A stretch of 29,800 nucleotides of DNA from contig JACKER010000056.1 in NCBI GenBank assembly GCA_020632925.1, positions 1-29,800 of the forward strand, written 5' to 3'. Both the position numbers and the translations under genes were made by a program. Below, piece by piece: positions 23,406 to 29,800 of this stretch; the first letter of the stretch is position 1, and the number at the start of each line of letters is the position of its first letter. The stretch is from Alphaproteobacteria bacterium (GTDB lineage Bacteria; Myxococcota_A; UBA796; GCA-2862545). Below the pieces are notes generated by a model that worked only from the letters and a program-made list of their open reading frames with translations, ran no database searches and was not told where the DNA came from.

Positions 23406-23437
23406 CCATGGCGCCGATTTGTGTGCGCCTGCCATGG
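23406..23437. repeat. 7-bp inverted repeat upstream of the acidic-linker lipoprotein
   Basis: CCATGGC (23406-23412) and GCCATGG (23431-23437) form a perfect inverted repeat with an 18-nt loop, 40 bp before the ATG at 23477. It could be an operator for this gene or a leader hairpin. It could also be chance. Confidence 0.35.
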
Positions 23438-23476
23438 GGGCCGGCTAAGCTCGCTCGTTCTTGGAACGGAGGAACG

Positions 23477-25246
23477 ATGCTGCGTAAGACCACCTGGGTC
23501 GGCCTTCTCGTGCTCATGGCCTGCTCTGGCGACACCGACACGAAGGACACCGACACCGACACCACCGGGGACGCCGACGCGGACACCGACTCCGACACCG
23601 ACTCCGACACCGATGCGGACACGGACTCGGACACGGACACGGACGCCGATCCCTGCGGCCGCGCCGTGAGCTGGAACTGCTACGCGGAGTTCACGGAGGA
23701 GGTCACCGAGCCCGCCGGGTACGCCGGGAGCTGCGGCTTCGAGGTGTTCGCCGACGACTACCACGACCAGCTGACGTACGACGAGTACCACGTCGAGGGC
23801 TACGGGTACGACTACAGCACGTCGAGCACGTACGCGTACGACAGCGACGGCCGGCCGACGCGCATCAGCAACGACGAGTTCGGCTTCGACGGCACGTTCG
23901 AGACGGAGGAGGGCTGGGAGTACGACCCGACCCTCGGCCTGCTCACCAAGTACTGGACCGACGGCTCCGCCGGCCTCGACCGCATGTGGGGCACGGGCGA
24001 CGACCGGCCCGCGAACGGCTCCCCGGACTACTCCGAGAACTACACGTACGACGGTGAGGGTCGCCTCCTGACGTACGACGAGGACCCGGGCGACGACGGC
24101 TCCCCGAACTACTCCGAGGCGTACACCTACGACGCCAACGGGAACGAGACCCGGTACGAAGAGGACAACGGCGGCGACGGCGTCGACTACATCGAGACCC
24201 GCACGTACACCCGCGTCGGCGTCGGCCCGCTCGCGGTCTACGTCACGGATATCAAGGCGATCGACGACGACGGCGACGGCACGCCGGATCGGGCGTACCA
24301 GTACACGTGGGGCTCGCCGACGAGCATCCAGTTCCTCCTCGGGCTGCCCACCTCCATCGCCGGCGATCACGACGGTGACCTCTCCCCCGACTCGCTCGAC
24401 GAGTACGTCGCCATCGGCCTGCCCAACAACGGCTTCGACATCGTCCACACGGCCGACTTCGAGGACATCGACTCGGACGGCGTGCCCGACATCGACGGCA
24501 CCGACGACTACCGGTACCACCAGCGGTTCGAGCCGTCTGCCACCGGCGACTACGTCTACGGGGAGCAGGAGGACGCGGTCGGCGACGGGAACCTCGACTA
24601 CGACTACCAGGAGACCGTCGCCACCGACCTCGGCACCGGCGACGTGACCCTGCACGTCCGCGAGGACATGGACGGCGACGGCACCTACGAGTCGGACTAC
24701 ACCCTGACGTACTACGCGAGCGGGGACCTGGACATCTCGGGGTACCTCGACTTCGGCGGGTCCTACGGTATCGACACCTACGACGAGTCGATCAGCTACA
24801 ACGAGCGTGGCCGCATCACGAGCGACGTCACCTCCTACGGCACGCCCACCTGGTTCGCGTACGCGGACAACTGGGCGTACCGCGGCACCTGCGGCGTCCA
24901 GTACGACGTGAACGTGTCGGGCAGCGGCTTGCCCGCCCCGGCCGAGGGTCGCGACGCCTGGGCGATGGTCGAGCGGATGAAGGACGGCACCGTGTACGCG
25001 CTGGAGTCCTCGACCGTGACCAAGGGTGGCTTCACGGTGACCCTGCCCGACGCCGTCGAGGAGGGCGAGGAGTACCGGGTGTCGATCTACGTCGACATCA
25101 ACAACGACGGTCGCTGCATCAACGGGAATCCCCCGACCGGCGACCTCACCGGCTTCTCGAAGACCTTCGTGGCCGGCTCCGCGGACGAGAACCTGACGCT
25201 GGACATCAAGACCGACACGGATCCCGCCGCCTGCGATCGTTTCTGA
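23477..25246 (+). CDS. Lipoprotein with acidic repeat linker and YD-like repeats
   Basis: The product is a 589-aa predicted lipoprotein. ATG 23477 has GGAGG 4 nt upstream. The signal MLRKTTWVGLLVLMAC ends in a lipobox with Cys16. Residues about 18-58 are almost only Asp, Thr, Ser and Ala (a DTDTDSDTD-style spacer), a linker style I associate with myxobacterial and related surface lipoproteins. Then come Tyr/Asp-rich units resembling RHS/YD repeats (YTYDGEGRLLTYDED, YTYDANGNETRYEED, ISYNERGRITSD) and Asp-rich loops like calcium-binding EF-hand/thrombospondin-3 sites (DDDGDGTPD, DSDGVPDIDGTDD, DMDGDGTYESD). A C-terminal beta domain (about 475-589) has no family I recognise. It is probably a calcium-stabilised surface protein. 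It is followed after 3 nt by the DUF99 gene. Confidence 0.8.
   Translation: MLRKTTWVGLLVLMACSGDTDTKDTDTDTTGDADADTDSDTDSDTDADTDSDTDTDADPCGRAVSWNCYAEFTEEVTEPAGYAGSCGFEVFADDYHDQLTYDEYHVEGYGYDYSTSSTYAYDSDGRPTRISNDEFGFDGTFETEEGWEYDPTLGLLTKYWTDGSAGLDRMWGTGDDRPANGSPDYSENYTYDGEGRLLTYDEDPGDDGSPNYSEAYTYDANGNETRYEEDNGGDGVDYIETRTYTRVGVGPLAVYVTDIKAIDDDGDGTPDRAYQYTWGSPTSIQFLLGLPTSIAGDHDGDLSPDSLDEYVAIGLPNNGFDIVHTADFEDIDSDGVPDIDGTDDYRYHQRFEPSATGDYVYGEQEDAVGDGNLDYDYQETVATDLGTGDVTLHVREDMDGDGTYESDYTLTYYASGDLDISGYLDFGGSYGIDTYDESISYNERGRITSDVTSYGTPTWFAYADNWAYRGTCGVQYDVNVSGSGLPAPAEGRDAWAMVERMKDGTVYALESSTVTKGGFTVTLPDAVEEGEEYRVSIYVDINNDGRCINGNPPTGDLTGFSKTFVAGSADENLTLDIKTDTDPAACDRF
23531..23650 (+). repeat. Low-complexity GACACC/GACTCC-type coding repeat
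   Basis: An imperfect 6-nt tandem array (GACACC, GACTCC, GACGCG and variants) encodes the Asp-Thr/Ser/Ala linker of the lipoprotein. Such arrays can change length by slippage, in whole codons, without breaking the frame. Confidence 0.8.
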
Positions 25247-25249
25247 GCC

Positions 25250-25858
25250 GTGGCGCGCGCGCTCCGTCCGCCCACCAGCCTGCGTTCACGCGCGGCTGAC
25301 GGGCGACGGATCGCGGCGCTGGGGTTCGACGACGCTCCGTTCGAGAAAGTGCCCGACGCGGCGGTCCCCCTGTGTGGGATCGTCACGTCGGGCACTCGCT
25401 TCGAGGGGATGCTCTGGGGCCGCGCCACCCGCGACGGCACCGACGCCACCGACGCGCTGGCCGCGCTCGCGCTCGACTCCAAGTTCCGCCCGCAGCTGCA
25501 CGTCGTCCTGCTCGACGGGATCACGGTCGGCGGGCTGAACGTCGTCGACCTGCCGGCCCTCGCCCAGCGCGTCGGCCTGCCCTGCCTGTCCGTGATGCGG
25601 CGTCCACCGAACCGGGATCGCATGCGGCTCGTCGTCGAGCGGCTGGCGGACGGCGCCGAGCGCTGGGAGCGCATCGAGCGGGCCGGACCGGTCCACGAGC
25701 GCGGCGGCTTCGTGTTCCAGATCGCGGGTGCCACCCCCGAGGACGGCGAGGCCGCGCTGAAGGCGCTCACCGACCGCGGGCGGGTCCCCGAGCCGCTGCG
25801 TCTCGCTCACCTCATCGGTTCGGCCGTGATCACCGGCCAGTCGTCGAAGCGAGCCTGA
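25250..25858 (+). CDS. DUF99 family protein (endonuclease V-like fold)
   Basis: The 202-aa product starts at GTG 25250, 3 nt after the lipoprotein stop. It matches what I know of DUF99: GFDDAPF near residue 25, a VPLCGIVTSGTRFEGML strand-turn block, a helix with ATDALAALALDSKF, LHVVLLDGITVGGLNVVDL, and LPCLSVMRRPP. The family is best known from archaea and is considered structurally related to endonuclease V, which cuts deaminated nucleic acid. No activity has been settled to my knowledge. Its last 29 bp overlap the convergent RNA ligase gene. Being next to an RNA-processing pair is suggestive, but the genes are on opposite strands. Confidence 0.8.
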   Translation: MARALRPPTSLRSRAADGRRIAALGFDDAPFEKVPDAAVPLCGIVTSGTRFEGMLWGRATRDGTDATDALAALALDSKFRPQLHVVLLDGITVGGLNVVDLPALAQRVGLPCLSVMRRPPNRDRMRLVVERLADGAERWERIERAGPVHERGGFVFQIAGATPEDGEAALKALTDRGRVPEPLRLAHLIGSAVITGQSSKRA

Positions 25859-27689
25859 GGGTCGGGAAGGGCGGGAGCTCGCCGAGGGCCTCGAGGACCA
25901 GGGCCGTCCCGCCGGCGCGATCCAGCGCCTCGGAGAGCGCGGAGGCAGCGGCGTCGTCGCGGGCGTCGAGGTGACGGAACACGGCGCGGCGCAGCACGGC
26001 GTCGGGCACGCTCTCCGCGAGCGTGGCGCGCGGGGCGCTCCGGGACACCCGCTCGACCTCGCCGGCGAACCGCTCCAACGCCCGCTCCGCCGCCTCGACC
26101 CAGCCCGTGCGCGGCCGGTCCGCGAGCAGGTCCACCAGCACGTCGCGCTCTCCGCCGAGCAACAGGCGCAACGCCGCGCGCTCGTGGTCGGGACCCTCGC
26201 GGACCGCGTGCAGCAGCCGGTACCGGTCGGTCTTGACCTTGTACATGCGCCCGTCGTCGTCGCGGAGCACGAAGCCCTCCCCCTCGCGGGCCACGGCGAC
26301 CTCGCGGACGAAGGTCTCCACGTCCCCCACGAGGCCGCGGTCGGGGACGAGCGCCACCCCGTGCGCCCGCGCCAGCTCACGGAGGTGGTCCCAGGGGGCG
26401 TAGGTGCCCGTGCGGAGGTCGCGCACGGCGAGCAGCACCAGCCGGTCCGCCGGGTGCCGGAACACGATCCGGTGGCTCGCCGCACACCACTCGAGGATGA
26501 CCGTCCGCCCGAGCGCGGTCTGCTCGCGGAACAGGCCGCGCCAGTCGCCCTCGGCCCGCTCCGCCCAGGCGAGCGCTGCGTCCGCGAGGTCCGAGGGACC
26601 GCGGCGCGTGTGCAGGACGGGGCCCTCGGGCATCGCCGCCGTCGCGACCAGCGTCCCGTCGAGCTTCTCCGTGGCGAGCAGCGGGCCCGGCGGCATCGGG
26701 TCGCCCGGGCGAAGGCCATAGAACCGATGGAGCTTCCGGCTGATCGGGCGGCCATCGGCACCGAACGCCAGTCCCCGGCACTCGTGGAGCAGCGCTCGAC
26801 GAGCGTGCTCCGCGCGGGTGACCGCCCCCTCCAACCTCGGGAAACTGGAGGATCGTTCGTAGCTGACCACCTGGAGCGGTCCGTGCCGATACACCCTGAT
26901 ACCCGGCTCCGTGCGGGCCGCCGCCAGCAGCGGACCGGGATCGTCGATGACCGGAAACAACGGTGGATCTGGCTGGATGGCTCGTAGGGGTCGTACGATC
27001 GGTCCGAGCCCCGCGGCGATCTCGTCCACCACCGCCCCGAGGTCCGGGGGAACCCGGCGACTCGGGTGATGTCTGGCATAGGACTTCCACTTCTTTCGGC
27101 TCGGAGCGGAGCCACCCATCACGCCGGCGAGGAGCCGGTCCGTGACGCGCAGGGGTGCATCGCGCGCGTCAAAAGATGCCACGATGGCAGTACCCAGCGC
27201 CTCCAGGTCCGGGCTCGCATGTCGCAGCAGCAACCACAGGTCGTGCAGATCCTTGCAGCGCCAGCCGCCGTCGTGGTGCTCGAAGAGGCCGTGCAGCTTC
27301 CACGCGATGAGCGTCTCGGCGCGCGGACACAGCACGGGGACGCCGAGGATCTCGCGTGTCTCGGGTGGTGGGACCAGCGGGTCGTCGAAGCCCACGTCGA
27401 GCTGCACGAGCTCGCCTGCGGAGGCCACCTGGAACCGCAGTCCGGGGAAGGGGGTCTCGGCGAAGATCACCTCGCCCGCGTCCGCGTCGGGGAGGGCGTC
27501 GCGCACGATCCGCCGCCCGTGCTCGAGCGTCATCCCCGGCATGGCGATGAGATCGACGTCCTCGGTGTCGCGAGGGTGGGGTGCGACGAGCGCCGCGGTG
27601 AGCAGGCCGCCCCGGACGGCGAAGGACGTCCGCGCCTCGGGGTGGGCCGCCAGCGCCGCCACGATCGCCCGCTGAGCCGCTTGCGTCAC
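25830..27689 (-). CDS. AbiEii-type nucleotidyltransferase fused to T4-Rnl1-like RNA ligase
   Basis: The 619-aa protein starts at GTG 27689 inside the upstream stop (GTGA). Residues about 1-235 are an AbiEii-like nucleotidyltransferase: GG (27-28), R40-x-T-x-D44-x-D46, a third Asp in LDVGFDD (98), then CPRAETLIAWKLHGLFE and RCKDLHDLW. Relatives of this fold add nucleotides to tRNA 3' ends. Residues about 245-490 are an RNA ligase with the full motif set: ECRGLAFG and KLHRFYG before motif I EKLDGT (adenylated Lys342), motif III ILEWC (398-402), motif IV EGFVLR (471-476) and motif V YKVK (483-486). Residues 490-619 are helical, where T4 Rnl1 has its tRNA-specificity domain. Both catalytic centres look intact. 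It is coupled to the 2H-like gene. Confidence 0.85.
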   Translation of the reverse strand: MTQAAQRAIVAALAAHPEARTSFAVRGGLLTAALVAPHPRDTEDVDLIAMPGMTLEHGRRIVRDALPDADAGEVIFAETPFPGLRFQVASAGELVQLDVGFDDPLVPPPETREILGVPVLCPRAETLIAWKLHGLFEHHDGGWRCKDLHDLWLLLRHASPDLEALGTAIVASFDARDAPLRVTDRLLAGVMGGSAPSRKKWKSYARHHPSRRVPPDLGAVVDEIAAGLGPIVRPLRAIQPDPPLFPVIDDPGPLLAAARTEPGIRVYRHGPLQVVSYERSSSFPRLEGAVTRAEHARRALLHECRGLAFGADGRPISRKLHRFYGLRPGDPMPPGPLLATEKLDGTLVATAAMPEGPVLHTRRGPSDLADAALAWAERAEGDWRGLFREQTALGRTVILEWCAASHRIVFRHPADRLVLLAVRDLRTGTYAPWDHLRELARAHGVALVPDRGLVGDVETFVREVAVAREGEGFVLRDDDGRMYKVKTDRYRLLHAVREGPDHERAALRLLLGGERDVLVDLLADRPRTGWVEAAERALERFAGEVERVSRSAPRATLAESVPDAVLRRAVFRHLDARDDAAASALSEALDRAGGTALVLEALGELPPFPTLRLASTTGR

Positions 27690-28366
27690 GCGGACAGCCA
27701 CCAGGCGTCGTGGTCCACTCGGGTGTCGAGGACGGTCGTCTCCCGCTTGATCTCGGCGATCCGCAGGCCGCGGGCCTCGAGCCGCTCGCGCACCTCGGCC
27801 ACCCGCTCGTCCGCGAACGCGCGATCCCCCTCGTAGCAGCGGAAGGTCACGAACTGGAGCACGCGCCCCTCGCGTCGCTCGTTGGGGTTGCGGGACGGCA
27901 CCCAGCCGGTCGCGGGCGCCTGCTCGCGCAGCCAGGCCATCACGTCGTCGTAGCCGTCCTCGGGCAGGTCGAGCTTGACGTGGACCTCGTGGTAGCGGGT
28001 CGCGCCGTAGGTCGGCAGCGACGGGAGCGACTCGTGCTCGACCTTCACGCGCAGCACGCGCAGGCCCGCGGCCTCGAGGTCGGCGCACATCGCGCGCAGG
28101 TCGTCCACCAGGCGCCCGAGCGCGCCGGGAGCGTCGTCCTGGTGGTACCGCGTGGTCATGACGTCGCGCTGGACGCGGTCGTCGAACCGGTCCAGGTCGA
28201 TGACCGTGCGCTTCGCGTGGTGGCGGCGGCACAGGCGGTCGAACGCGGCGGCGTCGGGCACCTCGGCGACCGTCAGGTGGCTGTGGAACCGCCCGGCGAG
28301 CGCTCCGAGGGGTGGCTCGTCGAGCTCCGCGCGCAGCGTGTCCAGGTCGTGGGTCGCGGTGGGCAT
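27686..28366 (-). CDS. Duplicated 2H-phosphoesterase-like protein
   Basis: The 226-aa product starts at ATG 28366 with a weak GAGG site close to the start. The protein consists of two similar halves. Half one (about 26-110) begins RFHSHLTV and ends with a helix and strand LEAAGLRVLRVKVE. Half two (about 124-208) begins RYHEVHVKL and ends LEARGLRIAEIKRE; each half also has a V-T-x-R-type strand (MTTRYH, VTFRCY). The HLT (30-32) and HVK (129-131) positions mimic the two H-x-T motifs of 2H phosphoesterases, which open 2',3'-cyclic phosphates, but the second lacks the Thr/Ser. I infer an RNA-end-processing or RNA-binding role from this and from the GTGA overlap with the nucleotidyltransferase-ligase. 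The family assignment is not secure. Confidence 0.65.
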   Translation of the reverse strand: MPTATHDLDTLRAELDEPPLGALAGRFHSHLTVAEVPDAAAFDRLCRRHHAKRTVIDLDRFDDRVQRDVMTTRYHQDDAPGALGRLVDDLRAMCADLEAAGLRVLRVKVEHESLPSLPTYGATRYHEVHVKLDLPEDGYDDVMAWLREQAPATGWVPSRNPNERREGRVLQFVTFRCYEGDRAFADERVAEVRERLEARGLRIAEIKRETTVLDTRVDHDAWWLSA

Positions 28367-28404
28367 GACCTCGCGTATCGCGTCGTGCGTTAGAACGGTC
28401 CGCC
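28367..28404. promoter_or_regulatory. 38-bp divergent gap
   Basis: Only 38 bp separate the starts of the RNA-processing pair (left) and the symporter (right), so promoters must overlap each other or the coding sequences. No clear -35/-10 pair or operator is visible, and neither start has a strong ribosome binding site. At least one of the two transcripts may be leaderless or nearly so. Confidence 0.3.
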
Positions 28405-29800
28405 ATGGACCACGTCTTCTGGCCGGGTGTCGTCTCCGTCTTCGTCATGTACGGGCTCATCTTCGGGGTGGGTGTGTGGGCCTCGCGCGGGCGCACCATG
28501 GGCACGGGCTCGGAGGAGGGGACGCTCGACGAGCTGATGCTCGCCGGCCGCTCGCTGCCGCTGTGGCTCGGGCTGCTGTCGATGACGGCGACCTGGGTGG
28601 GCGGCGGGTACATCAACGGCACCGTCGAGGCGACGTACAGCATGGGCCTGCTGTGGGGCCTGCAGGCGCCCATCGGGTACTCGCTCTCGCTGATCCTGGG
28701 CGGGCTCTTCTTCGCGCGCTTCATGCGGAAGAACGAGTACGCCACGCTGATCGACCCGCTGGAGATCCGCTTCGGCAAGGGGCTCGGGCTCGCGTTCACC
28801 GGCGTCGCCGTGCTCTCGGAGCTCATCTGGTCGGCGGCCATCCTGGTCGCGCTCGGGAGCACGTTCGCCACCGTCGTCGGCCTCGACTTCCAGACCTCGC
28901 TGATCGTGTCGGCCATCGTGGCCGTGGGGTACACGATCACCGGCGGGCTGTGGTCCGTGGCCTGGACGGACGCGGTCCAGCTCACGCTGCTGGTGGTGGG
29001 GCTCGGGCTCGCCGTTCCCTACGCGGTCGGCAGCTCGGGCGGCACCGAGGGCATGCTGCGCGGGATGGCCGAGCTCACCCGCGACGTGAGCGGCGGGCAC
29101 GAGGTCGTCTCGTATGGCGACTGGCTGTTGCTGCTGATCCTCGGCGGCGTGCCCTGGAACGTGTACTTCCAGCGGGTCCTCGCGACGCCGAGCCCGGACG
29201 TCGCAGCGAAGCTGTCCATCGGCGGCGGCTTCCTGTGCATGGCGATGGCCGTGCCCGCGCTGATCCTGGGCTTCTCGGCGCAGGCGACGACCTGGGGAGC
29301 CCTCGCCAACGACCCCGCGGGGCTCGCGGCCTTCGGCGGCCAGGAGGGGGTGGTCGCGCTGCTGCAGGAGAACCCGAGCATGGTGCTGCCCATGCAGCTG
29401 CGGCTCGCGGTGCCGGGGTTGATCGGCGTCATCGGGCTCGGCGCGGTCGCGGCGGCGGTGATGTCGAGCGTGGACAGCTCGATCCTGTCGGCGACCTCGA
29501 TGGCCGCCTGGAACGGGTTCAAGCGCGTGCTGCGGCCGCACACCACGATGCCGGAGATGGTGCGCCTGATGCGCCTGCTGATCGTGGGCATCGGGGCGGT
29601 GGCGACGGTGATCGCGCTGGTGGTGCCGAGCGTGAAGGCGCTCTGGTACCTCTGCGGCGACGTGGTCTACGTGCTGCTCTTCCCCGCGCTGGTGCTCGCG
29701 CTCTGGGACGGGAGGGCGAACCGCGTGGGGATGGCGAGCGGGCTGCTGGTGTCGGCGATCCTGCGCCTCGGAGGCGGGGAGCCCTCGCTCGCTGTGCCGC
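28405..29800 (+). CDS. Choline-transporter-like sodium:solute symporter (3' end outside window)
   Basis: The reading frame runs from ATG 28405 through the window edge, giving at least 465 aa of a protein usually of about 500 or more. It is a sodium:solute symporter (SSF) with the LeuT-type fold and many hydrophobic helices, starting VFWPGVVSVFVMYGLIFGVG. Blocks shared with the high-affinity choline transporter subgroup are MTATWVGGGYINGTVEA, QAPIGYSLSLILGGLFFA, an ITGGLWSVAWTDAVQ block and VMSSVDSSILSATSMAAWN, the last carrying the SSF signature region. Choline or a similar amine is the likely substrate, but SSF substrate prediction is unreliable. It is divergent from the RNA-processing genes and need not be functionally linked to them. 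Confidence 0.88.
   Translation, partial: MDHVFWPGVVSVFVMYGLIFGVGVWASRGRTMGTGSEEGTLDELMLAGRSLPLWLGLLSMTATWVGGGYINGTVEATYSMGLLWGLQAPIGYSLSLILGGLFFARFMRKNEYATLIDPLEIRFGKGLGLAFTGVAVLSELIWSAAILVALGSTFATVVGLDFQTSLIVSAIVAVGYTITGGLWSVAWTDAVQLTLLVVGLGLAVPYAVGSSGGTEGMLRGMAELTRDVSGGHEVVSYGDWLLLLILGGVPWNVYFQRVLATPSPDVAAKLSIGGGFLCMAMAVPALILGFSAQATTWGALANDPAGLAAFGGQEGVVALLQENPSMVLPMQLRLAVPGLIGVIGLGAVAAAVMSSVDSSILSATSMAAWNGFKRVLRPHTTMPEMVRLMRLLIVGIGAVATVIALVVPSVKALWYLCGDVVYVLLFPALVLALWDGRANRVGMASGLLVSAILRLGGGEPSLAVP

Larger units (their letters stand above)
23170..23476. other. Divergent intergenic region
   Basis: This 307-bp gap separates the secreted-protein operon (reading left) from the acidic-linker lipoprotein (reading right). 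It is less GC-rich in its middle than the flanking genes. It holds a minus-strand promoter candidate (23298-23327), an inverted repeat (23406-23437) and ribosome binding sites at both ends (AGGAGGTG for the left gene, GGAGG at 23468-23472 for the right). I see no gene in it. Confidence 0.6.

Noticed and set aside
23531..23650. Regular short repeat that could suggest a CRISPR or satellite array
   Set aside because: It is a codon-level repeat inside an open lipoprotein gene with 6-nt units and no spacers.
22619..24655. Long minus-strand open frame continuing upstream of the acyltransferase, rich in Val/Gly
   Set aside because: It is antisense to the secreted protein's operon leader and the Asp/Tyr-rich lipoprotein. 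Its V-rich content is the complement of GAC/GTC-type codons, with no domain or ribosome binding site.
28367..29800. Minus-strand open frames opposite the symporter
   Set aside because: The plus-strand frame gives a full set of transmembrane helices and SSF signatures. The minus frames are Arg/His-rich without motifs.

Overview
The window looks like chromosomal DNA of a very GC-rich (by eye around 70%), gene-dense Gram-negative bacterium. It is most likely a member of the Myxococcota or an uncultured deltaproteobacterium-like lineage. The reasons are strong GC third-position bias, frequent GTG starts and 1-4 nt start/stop overlaps, a Hanks-type kinase fused to an extracellular propeller beside an ECF sigma factor, several lipoproteins (one with an Asp/Thr/Ser/Ala-rich linker), outer-membrane-type secreted proteins, and futalosine-pathway menaquinone genes. 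The phylum is an inference from gene style. There is no rRNA and no transposase, phage gene or CRISPR array that I can see.

Layout. (1) 172-4265 (+): a tight menaquinone operon with polyprenyl diphosphate synthase, UbiX-type flavin prenyltransferase, aminofutalosine synthase MqnE, and chorismate dehydratase MqnA carrying an unusual C-terminal extension that looks like an internally deleted MqnC. (2) 4270-10151 (-): a HEAT-repeat protein, a 943-aa winged-helix/STAND ATPase regulator, and a translationally coupled 773-aa protein that looks like an M1 peptidase without its zinc-binding residues. (3) 10270-10351 (+): tRNA-Leu(CAG) with promoter and terminator candidates, then a four-CBS-domain protein. 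(4) 11346-15153 (+): two paralogous secreted beta-propeller proteins and a small outer-membrane-barrel-like protein, all overlapping. (5) 15178-18632 (+): an ECF sigma factor overlapping a gene for a zinc-finger (anti-sigma-like)/Ser-Thr kinase/transmembrane/beta-propeller protein. (6) 18639-23169 (-): six genes with overlapping or abutting ends, in transcription order a secreted His/Asp-rich protein, a GNAT-fold acyltransferase, a HATPase-like regulator, a STAS-domain protein, a soluble histidine kinase and nicotinate phosphoribosyltransferase. (7) 23477-25858 (+): a lipoprotein with an acidic repeat linker and YD-like/Ca-binding-like repeats, then a DUF99 protein. (8) 25830-28366 (-): a two-gene RNA-processing unit, with a duplicated 2H-phosphoesterase-like protein followed by an AbiEii-type nucleotidyltransferase fused to a complete T4-Rnl1-like RNA ligase. 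(9) 28405 to the end (+): a choline-transporter-like sodium:solute symporter, cut by the window edge.

The strongest candidate for an undescribed system is region 8, a nucleotidyltransferase-RNA ligase fusion translationally coupled to a symmetric HxT-containing protein. The set would fit sensing, tailing or resealing of cleaved RNA, probably tRNA. Next are the MqnA/deleted-MqnC fusion, the ECF sigma/zinc-finger kinase pair, the pseudo-M1 protein coupled to a STAND regulator, and the acyltransferase/HATPase/STAS/histidine kinase operon. All calls come from reading motifs in the translated sequence. No database search or structure prediction was run.
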